Of a DNA stretch of 64,000 nucleotides, positions 10,117-22,177 are shown in pieces. The notes under the pieces are model-generated. The model was given only the letters and a program-made list of their open reading frames with translations. It did no database searches and was not told where the DNA came from. The number at the start of each line of letters is the position of its first letter. Position 1 is the stretch's first letter. Source of the stretch: Aquilaria yunnanensis (lineage: Eukaryota; Streptophyta; Magnoliopsida; Malvales; Thymelaeaceae); the NCBI GenBank assembly GCA_039654915.1, contig CM077594.1, forward strand, positions 12,833,001 through 12,897,000. Reading direction: 5' to 3'. The translations under genes were made by a program, and so were the position numbers.

Positions 10117-11486
10117 TCAGTTCCTCCTTCTGTCGAAGTCATACTCATCTTCATCAGTTTTTCCTTCCTCCTCTCTTCTTGCCTTCGGCGAAGGCATTCG
10201 CAGATAGCGCCGCAGTTGCCCCTGCTTAATCAGCGACTCGATATACTTCTTCAACTGGAAGCAGTCTTCGGTGTCGTGACCGTGGTCGCGATGAAACTGA
10301 CAGAACTTCTTCATATTCTTTTTGTTGTCAGCGGTCATCGCCTTCGGTCGCTGAATCTGGGACCCCTGTTTCTCCATCGTCATGAGGATGTTGGTCCTTG
10401 TGGTGTTCAGGGGTGTAAAGTTCGGAGGAGGCTTCCTTCCCCTGAACCTCCGAGGTCATCCTATTTGCTCTGTCGGATACTTGGCTTGCTGGCTTGATCC
10501 TTCGGGACGGGAATGATCGTTCTTTGGCCCCTCCATTCTTAGCTCTTCGGCTGTCATATGCTGCTCGGCTCTTCGGAAAAATTCACCGAGCGTGTCCAGG
10601 GGGTCTTTGGAAAACTCATAAAATAGCTGCGAGTCCCTCCCAAGGCCCCGTATCATGGCGAAGATGCGTATTTCTGGCCGAAAGTCTGGAACACTTAGGG
10701 CCTCTCGGTTAAATCTTTCGACATAGTCACGGATGGTTTCCCCGTTCCTTTGTGCTATGTCGAACATCTGCACCGGCATCTTCGCCATAGGACGACTTCC
10801 AATAAACTGCTGGGTGAAAGCAGTGGACAGCTCCTGGAACTCTCTGATGGTTCCTGGGGCCAGAGAGTTATACCATGCTGTAGCAGGGCCGGCAAGGGTG
10901 ACCTCGAAACATTTGCATAGAGTGGCATCGTCAGCCCCGTGCAACACCATGCTCCGTTTGTAATTCGTCAGATGGGCCTGTGGATCTGTTCGGCCATCGT
11001 ACGTTTCTAGCCGAGGTACCCGGAAATACTGGGCATGGCTGCCTCGACTATTGCTCGGGTGAACGGTGACTCATCGCCACAGAAAGTTTCAGATAGTCTG
11101 GCCCAGACAGGTCTGCGGGCTACCTGTTTTTCCACCCTTTCCAACCTCGCCAATATTTTCTCCATAAGGAGTGTGGCGCTGGGCTCTTCTTCGGGGAAAG
11201 GGGATCGTCGGCATCTCTTCGGGGAGTGAGTTCGGCGCTGAGGGGATGGGGACCTCGCCTCAGGTGACAAGCTCCTTCGGCGCGGGGTTTTGGGTCGCTT
11301 AGACTTCGTCTGTCCTGCAAGCCATGCCCCGAGGGGCGTGTTTTCTGTTGAAGATTCCTCTCGTGGGTCTCCACTTCCCGAAGTACGATGAGCTGATTTA
11401 GAACTTCTCTCTCGAGGGCGCGCTGGCAAAGGAGGCCTCTGGGCCTGAGTTTGTTGTGGCCACCTTCTGTCTATCTGCTGTGCCAT
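10117..11486 (-). pseudogene. gag: Gag of Tat element 1
   Basis: The N-terminal part (11486-11034) is a basic Arg/Ser/Pro-rich segment with a short predicted helix (ILARLERVEKQV). It is followed by a retrotransposon gag domain (YDGRTDPQAHL, ATAWYNSL, FTQQFIGS, RDYVERFNREAL) and a zinc-knuckle-like CQFHRDHGHDTEDC near 10300. An apparent one-base loss near 11032 shifts the frame, since the conserved YDGRTDPQ block is in another phase than the N-terminus. TGA at 10456-10458 breaks the downstream part. The ATG at 11486 is the first plausible start after the PBS, about 190 bp from it. This would be the structural capsid protein. Confidence 0.88.
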
Positions 11487-11676
11487 TTCGACTACAACAG
11501 AATGCTAGAAGTCGCACAGAAAACTCATGGTGATGACCAGAGGACGTTCTTCCTCAAGCAAGGAAGTCCCTGGAAGAGTTTGCTCAGTAGCCGGTTGGAC
11601 TTCAGGCGCGGACGGGGACCTCGGAAGTCCCTTGTCCTTAGAACGCCGAGTTTCAACGATGGCAACCTGAGGGTGG

Positions 11677-11695
11677 TTTCCCACAAACGGCGCCA
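11677..11695 (-). other. Primer-binding site (tRNA-Asp type)
   Basis: Minus-strand TGGCGCCGTTTGTGGGAAA starts two bases from the 5' LTR. The first ten bases match the complement of plant tRNA-Asp 3' ends, as I recall them, and the rest diverges. Confidence 0.75.
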
Positions 11696-11697
11696 AA

Positions 11698-12557
11698 TGA
11701 TGCCCTTCAGCATCTTCGTCTCGTGACATGGTGAATTCCGAGGGAGCTTCCGAGGAGGGAGAACGTCTGACGAAGAGGTTCCCCAGGTGGGAAAGTACCT
11801 GAAAGACTCCGAAAAAAGGGTTAGGAGGTCCCCGGGATGATTTTTCGGGGAGGAGCCACCGACGCCCAAGTCAGTTTTCCGAGAAGGTAAAAGGGGACAC
11901 TCAGGAAGTTTTGCGGTCTTGCCTGTTTGTGTTTTTTCAGGAGAGAGGAGTCCAATCCCTTGCCAGGACATGTTCCTGTTTATTTATAGGGAAGCCTGGC
12001 CCGTTTAGATCATGACACGTGTTCGGTCAGATCTTTTCTATACCTTCGGACGTAGGGGACAAGTAGCCAGTGGCAAGCTCCTTGAGCCTTGAACCGAGTC
12101 AAGTCGTGACAAGACCCAGATGGCTTCGGCGCATCAGGCCGCCGTTTCAGGCAGCGTATGGGCGACCTGTCAGAGGCTCCTTAAATGCTCATTAAATGCT
12201 CATGCCGTACTCCCGAGGTCCTTTGGGCGATGTCATCTTTTAGTACGGACGCCTTTCTTCGGGAATCACGTTGGGGGCTCGGGGAGTTTTCTAGCTCAGG
12301 AGTTTCGCCTTCGAGGAGAATCTGTCCTGCTTTCAGTAGCTGGTTCTTTTCTCCCGAAGGCGATATGTTCGGTTCCCCGAGAGAGTCAGTAACACATTTA
12401 GATAACCTGGCGTTTCAGCCGAAGTGCTTACTTCGTCATGCTCGATTTCGCTTCTGCCGAGGTCTTTGGCAATGCTTCTTTCCGAGCTATATCAGGCTCC
12501 CCGGACAAACCTTCGAGGAAATTCATACTGGGGGAGGCGATAGCCTTTTGGCTATCA
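11698..12557 (-). repeat. 5' LTR of Tat element 1
   Basis: An 860-bp partner of 1670-2529. The minus-strand CCCTATAAATAAA at 11979-11991 is a likely TATA box for the genomic RNA. The terminal hairpin is at 12539-12556. Confidence 0.95.
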
Positions 12558-12562
12558 TAAAG
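12558..12562. repeat. Target-site duplication of Tat element 1 (right, TAAAG)
   Basis: Identical to 1665-1669. Confidence 0.95.
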
Positions 12563-15039
12563 TATAATAGCTTAAAGAGGACAAAATTGGTCATTTAAGC
12601 AAACTAGACCAAGAAGGGCATTTTAGTCATTTTATATAGTGACTCATTTTTATTTCACAATTAGGTAGAGAATAGAAAAATATTTAATTTAAGATATTAT
12701 AATTTTTCGTGATTCCCACTCTACCCTTGTGAAATTGTGAATTGACTAGGATTGTCCATGAATAGTTTATATGTAACCCTCAAAAGTATCGGGCCTAAAT
12801 TGCACATATTTCAAAGATGATGACTGAGCATGTAATTAAGGTAAAGAAGGATTCAGGCGCAATATAATGCTAGTTTTGGTCCTAAATTTTTTGTTCTATC
12901 TTGGATAAGTCCCAACATACTTTTGTATGCAAATAAGGGACCAAGTGCGTGACACGTGCACCTTAAGCCTACATAAGTTGACTTTCCATTATTTTCTCGG
13001 CCATCTTCTTCCTCCAGCTCTAGACCACCCGAAAGCACTCTCTCCCTTCATAAGTCCACAGCTAAACCAAATCCAAGCTCCAATCCATCAAATTCAAGCA
13101 CAATTAAGCAAGTTTTTGAAGAAAAATTAAATATGGAACCATTCTAAGCTTGATTTTCAAGTTACTTGTTCAAGTATTGTTTTGTTCTTCCCCTGTTTTT
13201 GAGCTTCATACGGCTTTGTAGCTGCTGTAAATACTAATTTGAGTGTAGTTCTTGTTTGTTTATTAAGGGAAAAACAACAATAAAAGCTTGGGAATTAAGC
13301 TTAAGTAAGAAAGGTAAGAACTAATTCAATTTTTCCTTATTTTTGATTAATTCCAGAATTTTTGTGGGTTTATAAATGTGAGATTAAGTGTGTTATAATT
13401 AGTTTTTGTTAGCTTGTGAAAGCAAAAATATGTTAAAACCCATTTGAACCAAGTTGTTGAAAGAAGGCTAAAGGCCTAGATATATGTTGATTTGGTTTGG
13501 ATGTGCCTAGATTTTTGGGTTAATTGTACTGGAAAATGGCTGGATTTAATGTGTTTATATTAGTTCTTAGTTGCTTATAAGAGAAATAATCAATAAGATC
13601 CTAGGTTGTTCGGTTTTGGAGTTGAAAGGATACAACACCGAAACCGGTGTTGTTGTGTGTTGAGTAAAGTATTGATTAATTAGAATCCAATGAAAGGATT
13701 TTTCCTAATCACTTAAACCATAAAGAATGTTGTAATATTGTCCTAATTATGGTTTATTTATGTAGCTAAATGATCAATTAAAAGAGAAATACTCAAGCTA
13801 CTATAAAGGTACAAAGAAGGATACAAAACCGATACCATAGGGACACTGAAGTTAGTGTTTGCTTTCATTAATTATTCAAGGTAAGGGATTTTAAGTTCAA
13901 ATTAAAATTGATGCATTATGTATTTTTACGATGCATTATGTATTTTTACAATGCATTAATTAAAAGAGTAAGAGGTGGACAAGAAGTGACTTAAGGACTA
14001 CATAATTAAATAGCCCTTAAGTAAGTATTCAAGATGGGCTTTGACGCTCAAGAGTACCCTAGCTAAGCTACCAAGCGTAGTATGAATGAGCCACTAAGAA
14101 CTCCTGTACAGTGTGAGCAAAGGTAAGTAATGGTAAGCCAAGCTTGCTAAAGTAAAAGTTAAGCTTTTGTAAGAAGGACTAGGTTGAGGATGGGTTTCTC
14201 GCCTTAGAACCCATACTAGTGGCCATTAGTCAAGACCTCATAACGTTTTGAGCTCACATTAAGATGTGCATATATGTTATATATGATAGGTCATAAAGTT
14301 TATTTTGCAAGTATTTAATTCCTTACTGAGAATTTATAATTCTCATTTCCTTAAGTATCACATTGTACAGGTACTAGTATGTGAAGCCTAACACCTGCTG
14401 AAGGGTTGTTAACCAAGGTTTTGGTGCAGGTATTTAAAGTACACGAATCTTTAATGATTTTAAGTTATTGGTTAGTAATATTAATGTACTAACTAAGTAT
14501 TTAAAATAGCTTTAACAGATACAGGCAAAGTACATAAGGAGAAGTTGGACCTCTCATTTCTGGAGTTTCTGTGCTCAGGTGGGAGTTATTTTGTTAGTAT
14601 CAGATTTTGTACATATTGGGTACTTAGGTACCAAGGAAATACCTCTAGTTTGACAAGTGCTCATGGACTTATTTGGTGTATATGTCTGTATATACATTGT
14701 GATTGCTTATGGATGTACATAAGTTAAGTGTTATATGTACATAAGCTAATGCTTGGAAGTTTAAATAAATATATTTATAGGACTTCAGTATATGTTTTAA
14801 GTATTTAATAAATGCCATGGAAAGTATTTTGAAAATTTTTATTTATTTATTATTTTTCTTCAAATGCCGAAGTTAAGTATGCATGGATTCATGTTATAAG
14901 ATAATTAACTAGTATAAAGTTTTAAACAATGCAAGTATTAGCTTAGCCAATTTCAATTAAGAGCAAGATTACTAAATCTTGATTATCCTAAGATCCTGGG
15001 AATACTCTATGTTAGGGTAAGTAAAAGGTTTCCCTTACA
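12563..15039. mobile_element. Solo LTR (probably Tekay/Del-like), right fragment
   Basis: Continuation of the LTR begun at 1559, giving a total of about 2.6 kb without the Tat insertion. There is no long ORF. It ends CCCTTACA at 15039 and is followed by GTATT, which matches GCATT on the left with one transition. No internal coding region is seen, so it is a solo LTR left by recombination. The lineage is inferred only from its start and long length. Confidence 0.55.
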
Positions 15040-15730
15040 GTATTTAACCTATGCCAATCAATTAATGATTTAACTATTAACTTAGTAAAAAAATAAAAAA
15101 GAAATTGACTTAAGTCAAATCAACCAGAACCATAGTCAAAAGTAGGTAAATTATCATGATTAAAGTTTCATTTCAAAAAGTAATAATAAAGAAATATGAC
15201 AAAAAAAAAGTTTGGATCAAGACAAAATTTGAAAGAATTTTATATATTAAAGGTTTAATAATTGATTTAATAAATTTAAAAAAATTATATAACTAAAAAA
15301 TAAATAAATTATGGTGACTAATGCCTTAGTTTAAAAGATAGTATATAAAAAATGATAAAAAAAAGTTTGGGGACCAATAGAGCAAATAGAAAAAATCTAG
15401 TTCAATAGTTCTTAAATCTAGGGACCAAAATAAAACACGGAAAAAATTTGAGGACTAATTTTAGAAATAGCCAATCTTCAGGGATTGAAATCAAGGTTTG
15501 ACCAACACAAAACATGAAACAGACTAAAAATAGGAAATCATAACACATGCTCTTAAAAAGGTGAGTGCCTTATGAAAATGGGATCAAACTTAAACAAGAG
15601 TCAATGGAATCCAAGAAAAAGGCAAAAAAAAAGTGGCACTATTAATGAATAATAAAATTTACCGTGGATGAATAGTACAAATATTGGTATCTTTTAGAAA
15701 TAAACGAGGTATGTGAAGGCCCTTGTAATA
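15040..15730. repeat. AT-rich dispersed repeat, copy B, right part
   Basis: Matches about 455-1120 of copy A in order. The first five bases are the right target duplication of the solo LTR. Confidence 0.6.
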
Positions 15731-17567
15731 ATGCAAGTAATTAATGAAATAATATAAAAAATTAAGACATAATTTGACATTAAATAAATTCCGAGTATAG
15801 ATAATTGTAAACACACAGAATAGCTAAATGAATATATGTTTACATATTGTCAAAAAAACATTAATGATAACAGACGAAAAGTGTCAAAGCAGTTTTATTA
15901 ATCAATTCAAATGAAACCATTAAGAGAAAAAAAGCTTATGGTATTTATAATATAGGATAACATTACACAATATGTATGCACATGTTTTTTTTTTTCAGAT
16001 TTTTACTCATTAATGAATTAGTGATAAAATGAAACCTTTTAAGAATCAATCACATATACCTAATGTAAATTGTGTACTGCTTTAACTAATCAAAATTTTA
16101 AATCAAACCCTATGTAAAGCACTCATACATAATACAAATTATGTACCTATTTTAATTAATCAAAACTTTGAATTTGACCTATCTAATTTAACCTCTAAAT
16201 AAAATTATGTAAAAAAATTTTTTTTGGTAGTTAATATGGTTCATAAAAACATGTCTCTCATTTCCATTTAAGGCTTTATTATTTTAAATTTAAATAAACC
16301 ATCTAAATTTTTTTTCTAAAGTTTCTAACTGATTGCAAAAGTTGGAGACCACTATGGTAAAATTGTTTTATTGAGGGACCAAAAGGGGATTTAAACTTTG
16401 TCCTGAACAAAAAAATGGAAACAGGTGGGGGGGGGGGGACTTGCAATAAAATGGAAAAATATAGATTCAATACCTGTATTATTGATTTATGTAAGTAGTA
16501 GTCTCCATACTTTATTATCTACCGAGCTTACCATCATCAACAAATAGTCTTCACTCTTCACCCTATCTCCCGATAGAAGGAGAAAGTGAGGGATCATTAT
16601 GGCAGATATGAAATATTTAGGGACCAAAAGAGAGGTTTTATCACAAAACAGGAAAAAGCAAAAAAAAAAAACCGCAGCAGAGGGGCTACTATTGATAAAC
16701 AGTAACAAGCACTCCATTTTTAGAATATAGTATAATGTTACTTGACTAACCCAAAAGAAAAAGAAAAATTGAGAAAATTGTGTGCCAAGTCACCCAGCTT
16801 CGTATTTTTTCTCTTTAGTACCCTATACTTTAGCATATACCAATCTAAGCTCTCGTCACCTGCTCGCCTTTTTTACCCACTTTTATGCCTATCTTTCCAT
16901 CATCCACTAACATCGGTGCAAACAACTACCCGAGCCCTCCTTGCCTGCAGTGCTACTAATTACCTGAATGATCATTTATCTTAATCTAGCCATTCTTTCC
17001 TGCAAGGGTGCATTCTTTTCAATCAAGGCGACATCCAATTGACTAACTTCAATTCCATCTAATTTGTTCATTCACGAATTTTATACTCCATCAAGGATTT
17101 GAACTGTTTACAATCTACCAGAACAATGCCGTATTGAAAATGATAACACTTTTTGGTTTGTTCCGAGGTGGAGAAAACTATCACCGGCTTCTAGAGCCCT
17201 ATTTTGGTAGGGAATCTAAAGAATGATGCTCACCCAGTTCATTACGATACAATGTGCCTAGAGAGAGAAGTGAGAGGTAAATAAGGGGAATATTGATGGT
17301 GTTTAGGGAGAGAATGAGAGCGGAATCACCATTGGAGAGGCCAACTTTTTGCAGAAAAAGTAAGCGAGAGCTTGAGTGCAAAGAAAGAGGTCGGAGAAGA
17401 AGTTTCAACTTCTGGATGTGGCATCAATGAGTGTGACTATAGTAGGGGGTTGATTGGATCATGAAGAAGATGAAACCGGTGATAGAGGTGGTGGTGGAAT
17501 TCGGGGGGAGCGATGGTAGGGTATGGAGCCACATCATAAGTCGGAGTATGAAAAGGTTGCACAGAGT
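15731..17567. other. AT-rich intergenic DNA
   Basis: No gene recognised. It includes a G-run (16428-16439) and a stretch at about 16717-16738 whose TTTTAGAATATAGTATAAT end is also found at 1063-1082, suggesting another member of the 225-1120 repeat family. The small frames at 16742-16984 and 17199-17408 have no recognisable features. Confidence 0.4.
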
Positions 17568-17576
17568 TTTCTTTTA
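17568..17576. repeat. 9-bp target duplication of MULE element (left)
   Basis: TTTCTTTTA, identical to 18405-18413. Confidence 0.85.
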
Positions 17577-18404
17577 GGTAAAATAAATGAATAAACCACT
17601 ATTTTTTTTTAAATTGGCCGATTAACCCATTAATGTTTTTTTGGACCAAATAAACTATTAATGTTTCTGAATTGGCTCAAATCACCCACTCTCGTAACTT
17701 TAACCGTTAAGTCTAATGGATTGTTAGCGTGAAATGCCAAATTTAGTCCCTGTATTTTCTCTTTCCGTTCCCAAAACCTCTAGAGTTTGTGGATCTAACA
17801 TTTCAACCATCATCTCTTCTTTATTCTTCCAACACCTCTTTACCCGAACCTGAAGAGCTCACATTTCTGCTCATTACCACCACAATCTCAATGCTCATTC
17901 ATAACTCATTCTCATTAGCACCAACACCACCTACAAGCTCACATTTTGCTTCACTGCCATCACAATTACAACCTTTACAGTCTTTTCATGGAAGACTTGA
18001 GTTTGTTGTACTGACCCTAAGGGCAGTGATAAATAGTACTGATGGGTCTCCAGTGGGCATGAGAGTGGTGAAGCAGATGGGATGTAGCTTGCAAGCTCAA
18101 GCTCCTCTTCCATTCGGAATGATGGTGATGCAAAGGAGGTTACTGCCAGATTTAGTGGTAGTGGGATGACAGTAACCTATTCAGATTATTTTAAACCAGG
18201 TGGATTTATTTTGTCAATTTTCAAAAGATAATCATGAAATTTTGTAATATTTCAAAGCCGAATGGCTAATTTAGACCATTTGGATAACGTTAGTGATTTA
18301 TTCGGCTATTTTGAATAACGTTAGTGGTTTATTCGGCCGGAAAAAACATTAATGGCTGATTTGAACCAATCCAAAACATTTGTTGTTTATTTGTTAGTTT
18401 TGCC
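17577..18404. mobile_element. Mutator-like non-autonomous TIR element
   Basis: 828 bp bounded by a perfect 9-bp duplication. The ends are GGTAAAATAAATG and the complement of a terminus reading GGCAAAACTAACA. Similarity continues inward about 100 bp (AATAAACC, CATTAATGTTTTT). A 9-bp duplication and long TIRs starting GG are typical of MULEs. No transposase is present. The 126-codon frame inside (17789-18169) is unrecognised and may be captured or random sequence. Confidence 0.85.
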
Positions 18405-19049
18405 TTTCTTTTAGCTTTTACTTTTAAAAATTCATTTTTTTTATTTTTACCACTTTATGAAGAAATAACATTGAGAAGAAAAAACAAAAAAAAATTCTAT
18501 GATGTATTTGGGAAGATTATTAAGAAGTCATTAAAATTTTAATATATAATGTTTGCATGTTTAATTTCTATTTTTTTTTATTTGAGTCCTGCATTTTAAA
18601 AAATTTAAAAATATTTTTAAACATTTTTGAAAGAGTAAATAATTTTATCAGTTGTATTTCCTTTTAGGTTTTCAACCAGTGCACTAATCATTGCACCAAA
18701 GTCGTGTTATTTCTTTTTAGGTTGGGCAAGGGAATAAATTTGATAAGAAATTAGTTACTTCAATAAAATTATTACCTTTAAGTTATCAGATAGATTTTTG
18801 CTTCTCAAGGCTATTTATTCTCCTAAAAAGAGGAATTAAAAATTAAAACAATAGAATTTTAAAATTTTTTAGTACTTTTGGTCCGTTTATTTTTATGATA
18901 TTTATTTTATAATTTTCTACTACTAATAAGTTGTCGCAAAAAGAAAAGCCTCAATAAAATAAAGATATTTACTATTAAGTGATTATAGTTATGTACTTTT
19001 GTAATACAGGATCCAAATTCTTAAAATATTACAATCTAATGACAGCATC
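18405..19049. other. AT-rich intergenic DNA, nothing recognised
   Basis: The MULE target duplication occupies the first 9 bp. The rest is A/T-rich without coding signal. Confidence 0.4.
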
Positions 19050-19404
19050 GTAGGGGTGAAAAAAATAAACAGCTCAAATTCGGCTCGAGTTTGGCTCAAT
19101 TTAAAGCATGTTCATGACTCATTCGTAAAGTTATCAAGTCAAACCTGAACAAAATTTAAAACTCGATATACAATTTAAACAAAACTCGATTTACTTACTA
19201 CTTAGCTCGACTCGATCTAATTTTATTTTTTTTCCCCTTAATTTAAGCGAACAACTCGAGTTTGACTCGAGCTAGATCGGATAAAAGCTCATTCACAGCT
19301 TGTTCATATTATTTCCAATCTAAATATGAACAAAATATCAAGTTTGATAAATTATTCAAACCGAACATGATCAACCTACTGCTCAGCTCGACTCGACTCG
19401 TTTT
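19050..19404. mobile_element. hAT-like MITE candidate (GCTCGAGT-rich)
   Basis: Contains repeated GCTCGA/CTCGAG motifs in both orientations, with related ends (GGGGTGAAAA on the left, the complement of AAGGCTGAAAA on the right). This matches a common class of plant hAT-type MITEs. No clean 8-bp duplication was found. Confidence 0.45.
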
Positions 19405-19883
19405 CAGCCTTATAGCACTGTTAAAAATTTGGCAGGGTTTGTGTCATGTGATTACACATGGATTGAATTGAAGAGCTAAATGCTTTAAGTAGTGCATGTC
19501 TTATAGTTAAGAGACTAGGTTGGACCATGCCAAGGTTCAAAGACGAAAATACATGAGTCAACATAGTTCGAGAGACTACAAGTGATTTAGACCCAACTAC
19601 ATTTTACCTTTAAGGATGCGGATGCTCTTGATCTACAGTTGTGAACTTAGAAACGAAACCACCTTTGGCCCAACCGAAAAATTGGCCAACAAATCCTAAG
19701 TCCTCTTTAACGATGGTTCTTGACATAGAACATGGGTGGATCGCAATGTGGACAAGGTTCAACTTCAAGGGCGTAGGATCCATAATTGGAAGTGTTAGGG
19801 CTTTTGTGTTCTAAATGTCAAAGATTGTGGGCCTTCAATGACCTTGTTACATGTTTCTCTAGTTCGCCACACATGCACACTAT

Positions 19884-20725
19884 GGCTGTGTTTAGTTGCA
19901 GAAAATTTTTCTAAAAATTAAAAAATCAAAAGAAAACATGTTTAATTAAATTAGTTTTTTCACTTTTCTTAGAAAATAATTTTCTAATTTATGAAGATAT
20001 GGAAAACATTATATTTATTGTTTTCCTAGTTTTCTAACCCCTCTCTCTCGCCTTCTCTATCTCTCTCGACTCGAGACTTTCGGATCTCTCGATCTCCACT
20101 TCCATCCTCGCCACATCTCGCTTTCCCACCATTCGACCAGGCCACGTCTCGCTTTTAACCACCATCCGACCAATCTCCTTGTCAACGTCGTTCGACCAAC
20201 ACCAGCAAACTCCTCTGACGTAGCGCTGATTGGCTTCTATCTTATCGACTTTGATCGCTAAATCCTCTCCTCCCTCCTTTAATTACAAGCAACTAAGCTG
20301 CCTTTGGGGAATGAAGTGATCCTAAGGAAGCAATAATAGAAGTATCGAAGCTCTAGGATTGTGAAATCGGGAACAGAAAGTGAGATGCTAAAAGTGCTGG
20401 AAATTGTGGTGCATACGTAAGGAATAGAAAAGTTAAGAGCCTAAGTGGCAAAGAGAAAACAGTTGGAGCTGGCTTTGTGAATTTTATATTTTTATTTTTG
20501 AAGCTGATAGTCTTGGGAAAATATTCTATTATAGTCCACAAACTTTCTTTCAGCTTTCAAACAAAGCATCAAGCTTTTCCAATGTATTGTATATGTATAT
20601 AATCATATTTACTTACTTTAAAACAACTAAACATGTTTTTTAAAATACACTTTGAAAAATTGTACACAAAAATGAAAACAGATAACAGAAAATGAAATGG
20701 GAAATATTTTCAATATCCAAACGCC
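19884..20725. mobile_element. TIR element candidate, hAT-like
   Basis: The left end GGCTGTGTTTAGTTG...GAAAAT resembles the complement of the right end (GGCGTTTGGATATTGAAAAT). Both are the 'GGC-GTTTGG' ends seen in many plant hAT-like MITEs. The flanking bases are similar but not an exact duplication. It lies directly before the F-box pseudogene. Confidence 0.5.
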
Positions 20726-20737
20726 ACCTATCTATGT

Positions 20738-22060
20738 TTGAGAACTCTAGTTGATTTACCGGTTCCAGCGGAATGGAGAGAACTTGCTGTTGCAATGTCA
20801 GCGAGTGGGCAGATGATTTCCATGCCGGTTGGACTCGACAGACTCAGCAGCTTGGACGACTCGCTTCTTATTCACCTCCTTGGTTTTCAGGAAACAGTGT
20901 ATGCAGTTATAACTTGTGCTTTGTCCAATCGGTGGAAGCATCTCTGGCGTTCTCTCCCAGTTCTCAACTTCGACAAGCAAAAGTTCGGACACCTTCCCCG
21001 TGATTCTGACGAATTGGTGCTCATTTACTCCGATTTCGTCAATCAAGTCCTCATTCGACGCAACAATTGCAAGCTTTTTAAGGTTCAATTTATTTCCCGA
21101 TATTATTTCAACCCTTCGCTGGTCTAGTTTCTGGTCGAATATGCTGTTCAACATGGTGTTCAAGAAATCGACCTTCAATCGGGATGTATTCAATTTCCCG
21201 GTGACGATAATTCATTTGTGTTTCCTCGGTGCTTCTTCCATTGCCAATCACTGCAAAAACTCGCATTGGTTTGTGATGGTGACGCTTCTTTTCAATTTCC
21301 TAGGCCTTTGGGTTTCGCTGCTCTCGGATCTTTGTATTTGGGTTGTATTTATTTATCTGGAGGATTCGAAGGGCTGTTTCTATCTAACTGCCCGAATCTT
21401 GAAATTCTGGAAATTTCGGATACTTGCTGCGGAAAGCCCCTAGTTTTCAACATCCATTCTCCTAGTCTGCGGACACTGGAGTTTTCTCTTTATGACCATA
21501 AATCTTACATTTATCGTGACTGCAAGTTTGTAATTGTTGCTCCCAGGCTCACCACTCTCAACTTTTGCGGTCGTGTGCCTATGGCTGGTTCTGTGGATGC
21601 CTCTTCTCTTGAACAAGTGTATATTATTTTATCTCCACCTTCTCTTGATCCTGATTATGATAGGAATACTTAATTGTTTTCAAGCATATCCTCAAATTTT
21701 TATTATGGATTCAATCATGATGATGAACGAGTTTCGTGTTGTAGAATCCATCACATTTGCGCGTGGAAACCATTGAGGTAATTCTTTAGTAATAGCTGTG
21801 CACACATCTCTTTCTGCTTTTCTTGTATTTTTCTTGTTGTTGTTTCTTTTTAATTGTAATTGACTCTGGGCTTTGATGAATATGACAAGTTACCATCTGC
21901 TTGCCCTGCCTTGTTGGATGGAAATCTATCAAAATTTGAGAACTTGAAGCACCTGACAATAGAAATATGGCATTGGTGTGACAAAGGTGTTGCGTTGCCT
22001 CGCATTCGGAACTATTTTGATGATAGCTCTACTGGATTGGCAGTCAAGCTTACAAGGTAA
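20738..22060 (+). pseudogene. F-box/LRR (FBD-type) protein pseudogene
   Basis: The first exon encodes an F-box (DRLSSLDDSLLIHLLGF through CALSNRWKHLWRSLPVLNFD), the substrate-adaptor domain of SCF ubiquitin ligases, then leucine-rich repeats (LQKLALVCDG, CPNLEILEIS, SPSLRTLEFS). The likely start is the ATG at 20795 rather than 20738. A TAG at 21125-21127 interrupts the frame exactly where the family continues (FLVEYAVQHGVQEIDL follows in frame). The first open part ends near 21673. A second exon-like piece (21860-22060) has KFENLKHLTIEIW and ends at a possible GTAA donor. No FBD tail is found because a LINE remnant starts about 120 bp further on. Confidence 0.78.
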
Positions 22061-22177
22061 CCGGACAAAATTGTATCTTTGGATTTTTATTTTATTTTAA
22101 ATTATAGTTACAGATCTACTAATGGTATGTTTCATGTTTGTTTTGTTTTACTGTGTTTTTTTCTAAATGGCAAGACT

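Larger units (their letters stand above)
1670..12557 (-). mobile_element. Full-length Ty3/gypsy retrotransposon, Tat lineage (element 1)
   Basis: A 10,888-bp element on the minus strand with two 860-bp LTRs, a TAAAG target duplication, a PBS inside the right LTR and a purine tract inside the left LTR. Order on the minus strand is gag, protease, RT, RNase H, second RNase H, zinc-finger integrase, then an oppositely oriented spliced gene, then the 3' LTR. The second RNase H and the antisense ORF between integrase and 3' LTR place it in the Tat group. The two LTRs differ at about 38 of 860 positions by my count, about 34 being transitions, so insertion is not very recent. It is nested in an older solo LTR. 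Coding regions are broken by stops and the RT active site is altered, so it is not autonomous now. Confidence 0.95.

Noticed and set aside
11525..11971. 148-codon minus-strand frame across the 5' LTR edge
   Set aside because: It crosses the LTR/leader boundary and PBS, and resembles the related frame in the other LTR only because the LTRs are repeats.
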